This document shows positions 45,879 through 56,419 of a stretch of 64,000 nt of DNA, one piece after another (the stretch's first letter is position 1; each line of letters opens with the position of its first letter). The notes under the pieces are model-generated. The model saw nothing but the letters and a program-made list of their open reading frames with translations. It made no database searches and was not told the origin of the DNA. Source of the stretch: Candidatus Marithrix sp. Canyon 246 (lineage in GTDB: Bacteria; Pseudomonadota; Gammaproteobacteria; Beggiatoales; Beggiatoaceae). Location: positions 35,856 through 99,855 of the forward strand of contig NZ_MCBX01000008.1 of NCBI RefSeq assembly GCF_001723685.1. Direction: 5' to 3'. Made by a program: the position numbers and the translations under genes.

Positions 45879-47321
45879 TTAATCACGTTCAAAACAAATA
45901 TTATCAACATCAAGATGCTCATCAATAACATCAGCCAAGCGTTCCAAATCAGCTTCACGTTTGGCATGATAATCTGGTGTTGTTGGATCTTCCAACCCTG
46001 CCCAAGCTAATAAAACATCACACGCGCTGACTGATTCAAATAATCCATGTAAATAAGTTCCCCAAATTTGATTATCTGTAGAACGCGCCCCATCTGTATA
46101 ATCATCAAATTGTATTAAAGGTTGATTCAATCCCTTTCCCTTAGTAACGCCGGCATGAATTTCATAGCCGCTAACAACTGTATTATCTAAATAACCAGAT
46201 ACATTACGTAAAGTTTTTTCTGGTGCTAAGCTGGTTTCTATCTCCAATAATCCTAAACCTGCAATGCCTTCCTGCCCTTCCAAACCCAAAGGATCATCAA
46301 TCCTATGTCCTAGCATTTGAAAACCTCCACAAATACCTAATACTCGTCCGCCATAACGCAAATGTCGCAAAATAGCCGATTCCCAACCTGCTTGACGCAA
46401 GGCGGTCAAATCTGCACAAACCGACTTTGAGCCGGGGAGAATAATAAGATCAGCAGATGGAGGAATTTCTTCTAACCCAATAAATTGTAGATTGACTTGT
46501 GGATGTAGGCGTAATGGATCAAAATCAGTATGGTTGCTGATTCTAGGCAAAACTGGCACCACAACTTCTAAAGTATCTACTGTTTTATCAACTTGTTGAG
46601 TAGTAACTGCATCTTCAGCTTCTAAATGTAAACCATGTAAATAAGGCAATACTCCGAATACCGGTTTACCAGTTTCTTTTTCTAGCCAATCTAGCCCTGA
46701 TTGTAATAAGGCAATATCACCACGAAAACGATTAATAACAAAACCAATAATGCGTTGTTGTTCACTGCTTGACAGTAATGCCATTGTGCCAATTATATGA
46801 GCAAATACGCCACCTCGATCAATATCAGCCACTAAAATAACCGGACAATCTACTGCTTCAGCAAATCCCATATTAGCAATATCATTTTCACGCAAATTAA
46901 TTTCCGCTGGACTGCCAGCACCTTCAACCAAAATAGTCGTATAGCTTTGGCTTAAACGCGCATAAGATTCTAGCACTGCCTTTTTTGCCACTGATTTATA
47001 ATCATGATAACTACAAGCATCCATAGTATCTATGGCATAACCTTGAATAATAACTTGTGAGCCGGTATCCGAATTAGGTTTAAGCAAGACAGGATTCATA
47101 TCATGACTGGATGCAATACCAGCGGCTTGAGCTTGTACAGCCTGTGCGCGACCAATTTCACCACCATCAGCGGCGACAGCACTATTTAATGCCATATTTT
47201 GGGGTTTAAAAGGCGCAACTGGTATTCCACGCCGTGCAAAGGAGCGACATAAGCCGGCAACTAAAGTGCTTTTACCAGCGTCTGAGGTTGTGCCTTGAAT
47301 CATTAATGTGTTGGTTTGCAT
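45879..47321 (-). CDS. cobQ: Cobyric acid synthase
   Basis: 480 residues. The N-terminal ATP-grasp-like dethiobiotin synthetase fold has [19 protein letters not shown] and [20 protein letters not shown]. The C-terminal class I glutamine amidotransferase has the Cys nucleophile in [13 protein letters not shown] and the His in GTYLHGLFE. It amidates four carboxyl groups of adenosylcobyrinic a,c-diamide. It lies 7 bases from the restriction gene and is separated from the other minus-strand cob genes by 4 kb of cargo. Confidence 0.96.
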   Translation of the reverse strand: MQTNTLMIQGTTSDAGKSTLVAGLCRSFARRGIPVAPFKPQNMALNSAVAADGGEIGRAQAVQAQAAGIASSHDMNPVLLKPNSDTGSQVIIQGYAIDTMDACSYHDYKSVAKKAVLESYARLSQSYTTILVEGAGSPAEINLRENDIANMGFAEAVDCPVILVADIDRGGVFAHIIGTMALLSSSEQQRIIGFVINRFRGDIALLQSGLDWLEKETGKPVFGVLPYLHGLHLEAEDAVTTQQVDKTVDTLEVVVPVLPRISNHTDFDPLRLHPQVNLQFIGLEEIPPSADLIILPGSKSVCADLTALRQAGWESAILRHLRYGGRVLGICGGFQMLGHRIDDPLGLEGQEGIAGLGLLEIETSLAPEKTLRNVSGYLDNTVVSGYEIHAGVTKGKGLNQPLIQFDDYTDGARSTDNQIWGTYLHGLFESVSACDVLLAWAGLEDPTTPDYHAKREADLERLADVIDEHLDVDNICFERD

Positions 47322-47328
47322 GTATATG

Positions 47329-48240
47329 TTAGCCCCTACATAACTTATTCATATGCTCTGTGAGTATTGCAATTTGCCCATGCAATCTTCTTAGTTCGCC
47401 TAAATTGTCTAGTGATTTTTCAAATTCTGAACCATCGCTATATGTAACTTGATACAGATAACTCTCTATTGGTAAAATCATGTTAAAATTTGGTGACTTT
47501 AGAAACTTTGTTGCAGCAGCTACAGATTCAAATGCAATGGGCATTGAATCATGTCTTAAAATTAGCCTGATTTCTTGAGGTAATGCGCTAAGTGTTGCAC
47601 GTACTCTATCAACATAGGATTCTATTGTTGCTTGACTTGCCAATTCAATAAGTGCCTTTTTAACCGCTTTCTTTTTTGAGACTGTAAAATGCTTATTGAA
47701 TTTTTCTACAATCTTGGCTTTATCATCTTCTGAAAGTTTATCTGGATAGTCCATTATTAAACCGCAAGAAGAAAAGGCTTTTACTATCTTCTCCTTTGGC
47801 ACATAGAATAAGTCAATTTCTCTACTTCTCACTAAATCTCTTGCAGGCTTTGTAAAATCTCCCGCTGAAACTATACCTAAAAACCTTGCAGTTGGGTATG
47901 TTTCTCGCATTGGCATTAGTTTGCCACTATCATCCCTAGCTTTATCTTTTGAGTGGCGTGCGCCTCGCCGCCAAAAACACTCAATAAACGCAACCGGGAT
48001 TCCTAATTTATCATCAGATCCACCAATTTCTAATACATAATCATAATCAACAGAATTACCATCCAAATCATCCCATAATATTTTTCCTTCCCTTACATTT
48101 CTATTTATAAATCGTGAATCAACAAACAGATTGAGACTTTTTCCAACCCCTTGAAGTAGAGGTAGAACAAAATATTCTTCATACCAGTCACCAATCAACT
48201 GACCAAGTTTATGTCCTGAAGATGCGTTTTTATTTACCAT
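47329..48240 (-). CDS. Putative type II restriction endonuclease
   Basis: 303 residues, starting 3 bases after the methyltransferase. A likely PD-(D/E)XK core is [11 protein letters not shown] followed by [20 protein letters not shown], then [20 protein letters not shown]. The identity rests on this weak core and on the partner. The recognition sequence is unknown, and it is not close to a family I can name. It is intact. Confidence 0.65.
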   Translation of the reverse strand: MVNKNASSGHKLGQLIGDWYEEYFVLPLLQGVGKSLNLFVDSRFINRNVREGKILWDDLDGNSVDYDYVLEIGGSDDKLGIPVAFIECFWRRGARHSKDKARDDSGKLMPMRETYPTARFLGIVSAGDFTKPARDLVRSREIDLFYVPKEKIVKAFSSCGLIMDYPDKLSEDDKAKIVEKFNKHFTVSKKKAVKKALIELASQATIESYVDRVRATLSALPQEIRLILRHDSMPIAFESVAAATKFLKSPNFNMILPIESYLYQVTYSDGSEFEKSLDNLGELRRLHGQIAILTEHMNKLCRG

Positions 48241-48243
48241 ACT

Positions 48244-49566
48244 TTATCCTTCTATCCACAATTTGCCTTCATGTAAAGGTACTCTGTGCTTTCTGTTTTT
48301 CCATTTTATATTTCGGTCTCGTATTTTTTCAAAGCTATATGATTTAAACCCTGCTGACAGTGCTAGTTCTCCAAGCCATTTATCTACTGCCAAATACACG
48401 CCATAAGGTGCAGAATCACCAATCACAAAACACATTGTTCCACCTTTCTTACATAGTGGGCGAAGCGCGTAAAAAACATTAGCTAAATCAGTGAAATATG
48501 CCGCAGCCATAGTGTGATAAGTTTTTTTTCCACCTTTAGTTAATCTAATTTTTTCTAATTCTTTGCACGATTCTGTGATTTCATCTTTTATAGGAAGTAA
48601 AACTTCATTCTGCAATAGGTCGTCTAATTGAAGTTTCTCTTTAGCTGAATGCTGTGAACATGATCTTAACAAATATTGACGAACTGCTGAATGAATATCT
48701 CCCCAAGTTTGTATTTCACCCCAAAAAGTCATTTCTAATCGCGTTGCATCAGCATAGTCATAGTTATTTGGGTAAGGTGGAGATGTTATAATTAAATCAA
48801 ATAATTCTATTGCCTTATATTTTGGATCACGAGCATCAATATTTATAATTTCTGAATTTGACATCCAATTGTTATGCTTGGCATAAGTAATATCTTCGAT
48901 CATATGTTCCATTTTTAATGGAAATGCTTCAAATGGGTCAAGAACCTTAGATTTTTTCTGATTAGGAAGGACATATTGCCATTGAGCTGTTCCAGCAGTG
49001 CTACATGCACGTATGATGCTTGTAATTCCTAGCCAAATAATTTCAGTTTCTGGATTGCCATTATCAAATTCTGATAGATAAATATTCTTTAATGAGTCTA
49101 GCTTGCTTAATGATTCACTAGTAAAACACTTTTTTAATAGGGGGACATCAAATCTTTTGGATTCAACTATTTCTTCGCTTGCTTTGTTTAAAACCTCCCT
49201 GTAAATATCCTTTAATTGCTTTATATCTACATTCCATCCAAGCTTAGCTTTAGCTACTCTGTAAATAAATGGATGCGGATCAAAACCAACAGCCTTTATT
49301 TTGACTGATTCAGCCGCCAACATTGTTGTACCTGATCCTGCAAAAGGATCTAAAACATTGATGGCTGTATTTTTACTTTTGTAAGCTAATATTTCTTGTT
49401 TAACCCATTCTGCGGAAAATCCAGCCGAGTAACGAAACCACCTATGTATAGGCAATTTCATATTGTCGGTAAATGTTCCAGAACGTGAATGTATTTTCTT
49501 AATAGAGGTATGGCTTTTATCTATTTCTGGAAAAAGCGATTGCTGCATCATAAATGAGCTAAACAT
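48244..49566 (-). CDS. Type II DNA methyltransferase (N4-cytosine/N6-adenine)
   Basis: 440 residues behind a strong GGAGG. The SAM motif INVLDPFAGSGTTMLAAESV lies near residue 72 and the catalytic LIITSPPYPNNYDY near residue 262, in alpha-class order. The TSPPY form favours N4-cytosine methylation. It protects host DNA from the neighbouring endonuclease. The pair sits as cargo between cobQ and a compressed scrap of cob genes. Confidence 0.88.
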   Translation of the reverse strand: MFSSFMMQQSLFPEIDKSHTSIKKIHSRSGTFTDNMKLPIHRWFRYSAGFSAEWVKQEILAYKSKNTAINVLDPFAGSGTTMLAAESVKIKAVGFDPHPFIYRVAKAKLGWNVDIKQLKDIYREVLNKASEEIVESKRFDVPLLKKCFTSESLSKLDSLKNIYLSEFDNGNPETEIIWLGITSIIRACSTAGTAQWQYVLPNQKKSKVLDPFEAFPLKMEHMIEDITYAKHNNWMSNSEIINIDARDPKYKAIELFDLIITSPPYPNNYDYADATRLEMTFWGEIQTWGDIHSAVRQYLLRSCSQHSAKEKLQLDDLLQNEVLLPIKDEITESCKELEKIRLTKGGKKTYHTMAAAYFTDLANVFYALRPLCKKGGTMCFVIGDSAPYGVYLAVDKWLGELALSAGFKSYSFEKIRDRNIKWKNRKHRVPLHEGKLWIEG

Positions 49567-49621
49567 TATATCCTCCAGCTCCTGCCATTTGTTGAGTTAG
49601 TCATGTGTATTTGTATTACTT

Positions 49622-49935
49622 AGGTTTCTGCTGCGGCAAAACCGACTCTTGCACCAGCTAATCCAAAAAAAAGTCCCAATGAACGTAGGATAATTATCCA
49701 TTTTATCATAAACTGACAGTAATAGACAATATTTTTGTAAACTTTGCCAACTCATTAACTAAGTCACTCATGCTGGTGTTATTCGTATATTTTGGGCGTG
49801 GAAAATACTCGTCCGCCATAACTCTACTGCTTCAGCAAGACAGGATTCATATCATGACTGAATGGAATACCAGCGGCGGCGACAGCACTATTTAATGCCA
49901 TATTTTGGGGTTTAAAAGGCGCGACATAAGCAGGT
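49622..49935. repeat. Collapsed mosaic of cobD, cobC and cobQ fragments
   Basis: 49622-49700 is a diverged copy of cobD bases 51458-51536. From 49757 a chain of short pieces follows: cobC (about 44265-44305), cobQ 46342-46361, 46847-46862, 47088-47128, 47171-47217 and 47244-47256. They run collinearly and in the same orientation, with everything between deleted. About 3 kb of parent DNA is thus represented by about 180 bases. The 374 bp gap holds nothing else. Confidence 0.8.
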
Positions 49936-49940
49936 GTTTG

Positions 49941-51092
49941 TCACCATAAAACTGGGTTGCGTTTTATCACCACCTTAAATTGGTTAGCTTCACGATCATC
50001 AGTGAATTCTACTGCGTTGTAAGATTCAAGCACTCTGGGAATGCCAGTTCCCAATCCACGGTAGGGTAGAATATGAGTCGCGTGACTAGCCAACACTGGA
50101 TTTCGCATATTGGATAATCCGCAACGAACTTGTTCTATCGTTAAATGGTTGGGTAAATGCCCGGGACTAATCAATTCAATACGATCACGAAAAATAAAAA
50201 GTCTGATCGGTGCTGATATAAAATAGTCTCGGTGAATCAAAGCATTAACCAATAATTCCTCAATCACTACCAGTGGTATTTCAGGTTTACCTAAAGAATT
50301 GACACCTTGGTCATTTTGGACATGGTGCAAATTACGTCGCACAAATGCAAAGCTATCTTTATAAACTTGCAACAAATTGCCCTCAATGTCTTCATTATCA
50401 ATATATTGAGAAACATCTACATTATCACCGGGAAAAACAATCGCCTTAATGACAAATACTGGTTTGAATCGTTGTGGCATTTTCCCAAATAGTAATAACC
50501 CTGCTAAAGTCAGTTGCTCTGATTTGAGTAGCCCCAAATTTTGCAACAAGCGAGGGGTAATTTCTTCTACTACTTCGTGATAGCGGTTTTTGTAATAGTC
50601 TTGAAAAGACCAAAGTTCTAAATCAGTTTGGCTAGTTTCCTGTACTGGCACACTATCAGCATGAATTAAGCCAGCGGCTTGAAACAGGCGTTGCATCTCT
50701 TCTCGTGAGGTGACACGACGTTTGTCCGCACCGCTCTTGACCCACATCACGCCTGATTTATCCAGATAGGGTTTATTCAAACCATCAGGGACAAAAATAA
50801 TGATAAGCAAGCCTTTATCTGTTTGAATATTTTCTGTCAAGGGGGATATTGGTGGTTTGATAAAATCAGAAGCAACATTGGAAATCAATTGATTTAAGCG
50901 TCGAATGTCTTTTGAACTTAAACCCGTTATTTCTCCATTATCATTGACCCCGATAATAATTTTCCCCCCTGCTGCATTAGCCATTGCAACCATTTCAGCG
51001 GCAAGAGAATCTGCATTGGTGATATTTTGTTTGAACTGATATTGACTATCCTCACCTCTGGCCAATATTTGTTGTAATTCAATTAATGTCAT
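49941..51092 (-). CDS. AlbA_2/Schlafen-type ATP-binding regulator
   Basis: 383 residues. The N-terminal Schlafen AlbA_2 domain has EDSQYQFKQNITNADSLAAE, MANAAGGKIIIGVNDNGEI and KPYLDKSGVMWVKSGADKRR. The C-terminal GHKL-like ATP-binding region has EELLVNALIHRDYFISAPIR and NPVLASHATHILPYRGLGTG. Such proteins are often called transcriptional regulators or RecG-like helicases and occur in accessory and defence islands. Its ATG overlaps the cobD stop (ATGA), so it is translated from the cob transcript. Confidence 0.85.
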   Translation of the reverse strand: MTLIELQQILARGEDSQYQFKQNITNADSLAAEMVAMANAAGGKIIIGVNDNGEITGLSSKDIRRLNQLISNVASDFIKPPISPLTENIQTDKGLLIIIFVPDGLNKPYLDKSGVMWVKSGADKRRVTSREEMQRLFQAAGLIHADSVPVQETSQTDLELWSFQDYYKNRYHEVVEEITPRLLQNLGLLKSEQLTLAGLLLFGKMPQRFKPVFVIKAIVFPGDNVDVSQYIDNEDIEGNLLQVYKDSFAFVRRNLHHVQNDQGVNSLGKPEIPLVVIEELLVNALIHRDYFISAPIRLFIFRDRIELISPGHLPNHLTIEQVRCGLSNMRNPVLASHATHILPYRGLGTGIPRVLESYNAVEFTDDREANQFKVVIKRNPVLW

Positions 51093-52060
51093 TTATGAAT
51101 CTCCTGTTGTTTGTTTAGTTGACACAATGTTCTATCTAATCTATCCCATTGATGTTTTGGCAGACCAAAACGCAGGCTGTGTTTAAATAAACGAACTAAA
51201 ATTCCTTGACGCGCTAAACTATCTTGTATGATTTCAGCCTCTGAAGTACGCACCCATTGAAATAAGGCAGTTCCACCATCAGGTTTCAATCCATGTTGAG
51301 ACAATAAATTATATAAACGCAAACTAGCTTGTTTCAGTTGGATGCGAGTTTGTTGTTGCCATTTTTGATCTTGTAATGCTTGTTTAGCAATCTCGCGTGA
51401 TGGACCAGTCAGTGTCCAAGGTCCTAAATATTCACCTAATAAATCTAATATTTTCATTTCTGCTGCGGCAAAACCGACTCTTGCGCCAGCTAATCCAAAG
51501 AATTTACCTAATGAACGTAAAATAATTAATCCGGGCAATGGACTATAAGGCATTAAACTGTTATTGGGTGTTACATCCATAAAAGCTTCATCCACAATTA
51601 ACCATCCGCCTTTACGACTCAATTGTTGTTGCCACTTTAACAAAGTTTCTATTGAATAACATTGCCCAGTCGGATTATTAGGATTGATAACAATTAATAC
51701 ATCTAATTGTTTCACATCAAGATTAGTCTGAATTTCATGTCCAGCCTGCTGCCAAGCATGGGCATGTTCGGCATAGCCAATATCAGGTACACCAACTCTA
51801 CATGGGCTACGTAAGCTTGGTAAAGCTTGAATAATGGCTTGGGAACCAGCAGCAGGTAATAAATGTGATGTTGCATAATAGGCTTGTGCTGCTTGTTCTA
51901 AACCATCATTTATTTCTGGTAATCTTGCCCAAGCGGTTGCTGAAAGCTCAGGTACTGACCATCCATTTGGATTAATGCCAGTTGATAAGTCTAGCCAATT
52001 CTCTAATGGAATTGCATAATGTGTTGCAGCGGCGTTTAGTTGTCCACCATGTTCAAGCAA
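51089..52060 (-). CDS. cobD: L-threonine-O-3-phosphate decarboxylase (PLP)
   Basis: 323 residues of the class I aminotransferase fold. LDLSTGINPNGW near residue 23, INPNNPTGQCY near 130, IVDEAFMD near 155, and the PLP lysine in LRSLGKFFGLAGARVGF near 185. It makes aminopropanol phosphate for the cobalamin nucleotide loop. The symbol follows Salmonella; it is called cobC in Pseudomonas. It overlaps cbiB by 8 bases. Confidence 0.93.
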   Translation of the reverse strand: MLEHGGQLNAAATHYAIPLENWLDLSTGINPNGWSVPELSATAWARLPEINDGLEQAAQAYYATSHLLPAAGSQAIIQALPSLRSPCRVGVPDIGYAEHAHAWQQAGHEIQTNLDVKQLDVLIVINPNNPTGQCYSIETLLKWQQQLSRKGGWLIVDEAFMDVTPNNSLMPYSPLPGLIILRSLGKFFGLAGARVGFAAAEMKILDLLGEYLGPWTLTGPSREIAKQALQDQKWQQQTRIQLKQASLRLYNLLSQHGLKPDGGTALFQWVRTSEAEIIQDSLARQGILVRLFKHSLRFGLPKHQWDRLDRTLCQLNKQQEIHK

Positions 52061-52922
52061 TTATCCATTCCCCTAACACAATAATAACCAACCACAACCC
52101 CAAAGCGCGATGGATTAATCTAACAGCGCGTCCAATATCATTTGCAATTGGTGGATTGCCGGTTCCCAAAATAGGGCGATTTTTTATTTGTCCATGATAA
52201 TGGGCTGATTCTCCTAAAGTAACTTGCAATGCTCCGGCTCCGGCTGCCATCACTGGTCCAGCATTTGGACTGTACCAACTGGATGCTTGTTTATACCAAC
52301 TTTGTATTGCAGTGGCAAAATTACCTACACAAGCATAACTCAATGCGGTTAATCGGGCGGGTATCAGGTTCAAAACATCGTCTAGTCGTGCTGCTGCCCA
52401 GCCAAACTGCTGAAAACGCTGATTGCGATAGCCCCATAAAGCATCTAAGGTATTAATTAGGCGATATAAGACTAATCCCGGTAATCCGGCTAATAAGTAC
52501 CAGAAAATGGCAGCAAAAATTGCATCGCTGCCATTTTCTAATACAGATTCTATTGTTGCACGTGTTATGCCTTGGGCATCTAAATTCTTAGTATCACGGC
52601 TGACAATCTTACTAACTTGTTGTCGCGCTGCATCTAAATCATTTAGGTTGGATTGTACTGCCCACGCATGTTCAGATAAACTACGTGGGGCAATGGCAAT
52701 ATACAATAATACTACTGCGATAATCCAAATTTCAGACAATAACCATGCAAAGAATACAAACGGCGATACTGCCAATATTACTGCTAATATTCCTTGCCAT
52801 CGCTTACCAGTATTTAAGCCTTGTTCTAGCCAAGAAGCCCAATTTCCAAAACCTACTAATGGATGAAAACGACGCGGTTCTCCCAGTACTGCATCTAGTA
52901 TAACTGCCAAAATACAAATCAA
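52053..52922 (-). CDS. cbiB: Adenosylcobinamide-phosphate synthase
   Basis: 289 residues, membrane protein. LDAVLGEPRRFHPLVGFGNW at the N-terminus, SIVSRDTKNLD-like KIVSRDTKNLDAQGITRATI near 90, and NGSDAIFAAIFWYLLAGLPG are the CbiB/CobD(Pseudomonas) signatures. It attaches aminopropanol phosphate to cobyric acid. It overlaps both neighbours and belongs to the cobO-cbiB-cobD operon. Confidence 0.93.
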   Translation of the reverse strand: MICILAVILDAVLGEPRRFHPLVGFGNWASWLEQGLNTGKRWQGILAVILAVSPFVFFAWLLSEIWIIAVVLLYIAIAPRSLSEHAWAVQSNLNDLDAARQQVSKIVSRDTKNLDAQGITRATIESVLENGSDAIFAAIFWYLLAGLPGLVLYRLINTLDALWGYRNQRFQQFGWAAARLDDVLNLIPARLTALSYACVGNFATAIQSWYKQASSWYSPNAGPVMAAGAGALQVTLGESAHYHGQIKNRPILGTGNPPIANDIGRAVRLIHRALGLWLVIIVLGEWIIA

Positions 52923-53521
52923 AGTTCAATACCCTTTTGAGCTTTAATTCCAGCTTTAAAAGCATGTTTAATTACATTCATTTCAGTCACAGTATCGGCA
53001 ACATCAATCAAGGCTTTGTGTGCAGCTCTCCCAGTAATAACTACATGTTGATGTGGTGGACGTTTGGCAAGAGTTTCCAATACTTTTTCCATTTTTAAAT
53101 ACTTGTATTTTAATACAATATTAAGTTCATCCAATAATACCAAAGTAATATCCGGATCGCTTAATAAAGCCTCTGCTTGTGTCCACGCAGCTTCTGCGGC
53201 AGCAATATCTTTATCTTTATCTTGGGTTTCCCAAGTAAAACCAGTTCCCATTACATGATATTCTACTTCTTCAGGAAAGCGACGAAAAAAAGCTTCTTCA
53301 CCAGTACTAAAACTGCCTTTGATAAATTGCACCACACCAACTTTAAAATCATGCCCCAAAGAACGGGCAACCATCCCAAAGCCAGAACTTGATTTGCCTT
53401 TACCATTACCAGTAAGAACTAAAATAATACCACGATCTTCAGTGGCACGCGCAACGGCAGCATCAACCACCTCTTTATGCCGTTGCATACGCTTTTTATG
53501 GCGTTGTTTTTCTTCATTCAT
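52919..53521 (-). CDS. cobO: Corrinoid adenosyltransferase
   Basis: 200 residues of the CobA/BtuR type. The P-loop is GNGKGKSSSGFGMVARSLGH near residue 38. VGVVQFIKGSF, LVLLDELNIVLKYKYL and VVITGRAAHKALIDVAD follow. It adenosylates cob(I)yrinic acid diamide or cobinamide with ATP. It is first of the minus-strand run, so the operon promoter lies between 53522 and 53580. Confidence 0.95.
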   Translation of the reverse strand: MNEEKQRHKKRMQRHKEVVDAAVARATEDRGIILVLTGNGKGKSSSGFGMVARSLGHDFKVGVVQFIKGSFSTGEEAFFRRFPEEVEYHVMGTGFTWETQDKDKDIAAAEAAWTQAEALLSDPDITLVLLDELNIVLKYKYLKMEKVLETLAKRPPHQHVVITGRAAHKALIDVADTVTEMNVIKHAFKAGIKAQKGIEL

Positions 53522-53578
53522 AAATATTTAATCATCAGTTTTAATATTTTGGAGTAAAATATAATATTAATTATATCT

Positions 53579-54360
53579 TACCATTGGTGCCACTTGCAAA
53601 CCATGTGCTTGCTAAATTGCCTATGGTTTTAAAGTCGCCGTTAGGGATTTTTAAGTCATCTGCGATGTCTTCTAAACCTACTTTTGGTAATATTTATGGA
53701 TCATCTTCTTGTTGTTGACGCGCTTGTAAAGCCGCTGCTTGTTCAATGACTTGGGATTTTTGTTCCTTAGTCATTTTGGCTTTTATGGCTGCTAATTTTG
53801 CTGTTTCGTCAGCAATTTCTTTAGCGGCTAACTCGGCATCTGGTGCCATTACTACCCGAGCTCTATGTGGATTATCTAATAATAATCCTTGTATTAAATC
53901 TGGAATAAAACGCGGATTTTGGCAATCTTCTCGTAATCTAGTTAGTGCAAAATCTAAATCTAAAAATTCTACTGGATCACCGCCATGTATCATCGGAGAT
54001 AAGGCATTGACTATTAAGCGTAAACCATAAGGAAAACAATTTTTGGCAACATCTTGTAATACTTAATTTGCATTCATAACCTCATTAATGTCAGTGCTAT
54101 CACCTAATAGCCATGCTACAACTATATGAGTTTGATTATTTTCTTGTTCATAACGCTGCTCTTTTGGAATTTGTAAATTTAAATCTAGTGCTTGAAATTC
54201 TTTTAAGGCGCATTCTTCAAACCAATATTGATGTTCAGCGGCAGCACGATCACCATAAGTCATAAATATAGCATTAGAAGGATGATAATGATTTGCATGA
54301 AATTGCTGCAATTGAGCATGAGTTAAATCAGGAATATCAGTAGGCTCACCACCACTATTA
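53579..54360 (-). pseudogene. M16C presequence-protease (PreP-like) fragment, copy B
   Basis: Reading from 54360: [37 protein letters not shown] and [17 protein letters not shown]. After a stop and shift: NCFPYGLRLIVNALSPMIHG (54050-53990), FLDLDFALTRLREDCQNPRF, then ARQQQEDDP, TAA (53694-53696), and in frame ILPKVGLEDIADDLKIP to the end of the homology at 53579. These are central parts of the about 970-residue M16C peptidase. The zinc-binding N-terminus and the C-terminal half are missing. The last 278 bases are shared with copy A at 58521-58799. Confidence 0.8.
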
Positions 54361-54397
54361 GCTTAGTGAGACATTTAATTTTCTATTTAATCAGATA

Positions 54398-54437
54398 TTA
54401 ATGTAATATAGTTACAAACTTTGTGAATTCCAAGCTA
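54398..54437. repeat. Direct repeat of the preP-helicase intergenic region (partner 58922-58960)
   Basis: ATATAGTTACAAACTTTGTG followed by AATTCCAAGCTAA recurs with two changes at 58922-58960. In both copies it lies between the protease fragment and the plus-strand helicase genes, showing that the whole region was duplicated in tandem. Confidence 0.8.
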
Positions 54438-54464
54438 ACATTAAAAACCCAACACAAAATTATT

Positions 54465-54836
54465 ATGACTATTAAACTTCAAGAAGTAAAAATTGGCAAA
54501 ATTACCTCAGACAAACCAATAGTAAACAACATAATCTATCATCATTTCTAACTCAGGTTGCTTTAGGTGCAACCCATCAGTCACAGCGTAATGGATTAGC
54601 CTTGTTAAGCGTACATACATCAAAAGGCTTAGAGTTTGAAGTGGTGTGTATTATGGGTATGTGTGAAAGAACTTTTCCCGATTATCACTCGTTCAAAACG
54701 TCTGGTATATTTAAGCTATCCCCGTCAAAAATATATGCCTTGGGGTGAAATAAAACCACAACAAGCTTCGCGTTATTTTCAAAAGATGGGGCTTGAGATT
54801 ATTAGCATTGCTCAAAACGAGGATTACAATGCCTGA
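54465..54836 (+). pseudogene. UvrD/Rep-like helicase remnant
   Basis: A start (MTIKLQEVKIGKITSDKPIV) stops after 28 codons. From about 54542 a frame reads LSVHTSKGLEFEVVCIMGMC and ERTFPDYHSF, equivalent to UvrD motif V. After a deletion and shift comes TRSKRLVYLSYPRQKYMPWG, motif VI, to the stop at 54836. The stop overlaps the start of a PLD-SNF2 helicase scrap (AATGCCTGA), so the intact operon once had UvrD-like and PLD-SNF2 genes coupled. Most of the gene, including Walker A, is gone. Confidence 0.75.
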
Positions 54837-54894
54837 CATCATTGACAACCAAACCCAAACACTCACCGATCAATTTAACGCCAAATCAAAGTAG
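54829..54894 (+). pseudogene. First codons of the PLD-SNF2 helicase gene, copy B
   Basis: MPDIIDNQTQTLTDQF corresponds to the start of the intact gene at 58978 and then breaks to a stop after 21 codons. It marks the right end of the degraded copy B. Bases 54895-55006 carry a palindromic stretch (GGTGCAGTTCATCATGC and onward) related to repeat family B. Confidence 0.75.
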
Positions 54895-55006
54895 TTGATT
54901 TATTATTATTTTTTTGTAGGGTGCAGTTCATCATGCTATAGACGCACTCCGAACGCGCAATAGCGTCATGCACTTTTTAGGATTGTGACAAATCTATGCT
55001 TGTTTG

Positions 55007-55036
55007 GTGTATGACACTATCGCTTATACACCCTAC
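55007..55036. repeat. GTGTATGACACTATC palindrome (repeat family B, copy 2)
   Basis: GTGTATGACACTATCGCTTA then TACACCCTAC is a close relative of 31571-31602 and 56628-56660. It lies 12 bases from the end of an unknown minus-strand gene. Confidence 0.65.
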
Positions 55037-55048
55037 GAGCTGATCACC

Positions 55049-56209
55049 TTATATCCATTTTATACCAAAAGATGCTTGAATTAATTTTTTTAGACTTAGG
55101 ATATTTACCTTATGTCCGGAATGTCTATTCTCTGTTTGTTTTTTTATTTTCCCTATAATAAAACCTAATCTTTCACCTTCATGCTGTAATAAATCTGTGA
55201 TTTGTCCCATATAATTAGCATGATCACTAACTTGATCATTTATTTCCATTTCCTTGAAATCCCAACAAATAATTGTATGATTAATCATTAATAAATGATT
55301 AAATTCTTCCTCTTTATCAAAAGAATATCTATATTCTAAAGAAATTAAATTACTTGGTTCAAGGTCTTTTTCCTCCTTGTCAACTCCTATTGAATCTATA
55401 CCTCTTCCACTAAAGGTTAAGGGTCTTTTCCAAAGATAATATAAGGGATTATCAGAAGGTATAACATGTGATAAAAGTGTATATAAAGCTCCAATAAAAT
55501 GTTCTTCTCCTGCTATAGGTTCAACAAAATTTTTTTCAGATAGAACTTCAATATTTTTGATATAAAAACGAGGCATTTTACTTAGTTTTTCTTTTCTGGA
55601 CTTATCATGTTTTATAGCTTGATTTTCATTATTTGATGACTTATCATTGTTTAATCGTTGTAATAGTTCTTTAAAAGTATGATTTTTTTTATTAAATACT
55701 GAATTTAGGAAAGATTTAATTTATGATAAAAAATCATTAGTTCCTAAGATTCCTAATGCGTTTGTTGTCAATGAGTTTCTATTTGTAATTAATTCAAAAC
55801 TTCCGTCAATAATAAGCATATAATGATCAGTATTGTCTTTAAGAACTAAAAATTCTTCTAATAATTCAGAATCAAAAATTTTTTGATATTGACATACTTT
55901 TATTCCTTGAGATGATAACCAAACACCTTGTTGGGAAGAAAGACTTATTCCACATGTTTCTTTTTTAGCTTTTCCTTTTCTTCCAAGCTCTGGATAAAAA
56001 TATAAAGCTGCGCGTCTTCCATCTATAGCAAAAATTATAGTATAATTTTCTCCTTCGTATTCAAATACTTTTGCAGCACGTTCATAAAATATTCCTGCAC
56101 GTAATTGCCCAATTTTTAATGGAGAACTAGTTGTTTCTTTTTGTTTTCTTTCAATATATGGAAAACCTTGTGGTATTAGTTCAAATTTCCATAATTTTTT
56201 GTCTCCCAT
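55049..56209 (-). pseudogene. Unknown gene split by a single in-frame TAA
   Basis: The start at 56209 encodes 162 residues (KLWKFELIPQGFPYIERKQK, LKIGQLRAGIFYERAAKVFE, YTIIFAIDGRRAALYFYPEL) to TAA at 55721-55723. The same frame then stays open for 48 codons (IKSFLNSVFNKKNHTFKELL) into the 175-residue part beginning PRFYIKNIEVLSEKNFVEPI, ending at 55049. The full product would be about 386 residues. It is beta-rich at the N-terminus, with a Lys-rich linker in the middle. I recognise no family. It is preceded by a small ORF 6 bases away and flanked by two family-B palindromes. Confidence 0.55.
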
Positions 56210-56215
56210 CCAAAT

Positions 56216-56419
56216 TTATAACTGACATTTTTGTGTATCTAAATAAGATAGTACATGCTCAACATCTGTTTCTTCAAAATGATGCTTGCTATTAATTAGC
56301 CTTACATCTCCATGTATGGTATAGAATCTTATGTAATTATATAAATATGATTGCTTGATAGATTTGACAGAGAAAAATTCGTTATATTGCTTTTCACTAA
56401 ATCCTTCAATTATAAGCAT
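56216..56419 (-). CDS. Small unknown protein ahead of the split gene
   Basis: The start at 56419 (MLIIEGFSEKQYNEFFSVKS) follows AGAAGG; a longer frame from 56443 is possible. 67 residues, with YNYIRFYTIHGDVRLINSKH and HFEETDVEHVLSYLDTQKCQ. It ends 6 bases before the next start, so the two form an operon. No family recognised. Bases 56444-56674 hold an AT-rich leader and a family-B palindrome. Confidence 0.5.
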   Translation of the reverse strand: MLIIEGFSEKQYNEFFSVKSIKQSYLYNYIRFYTIHGDVRLINSKHHFEETDVEHVLSYLDTQKCQL

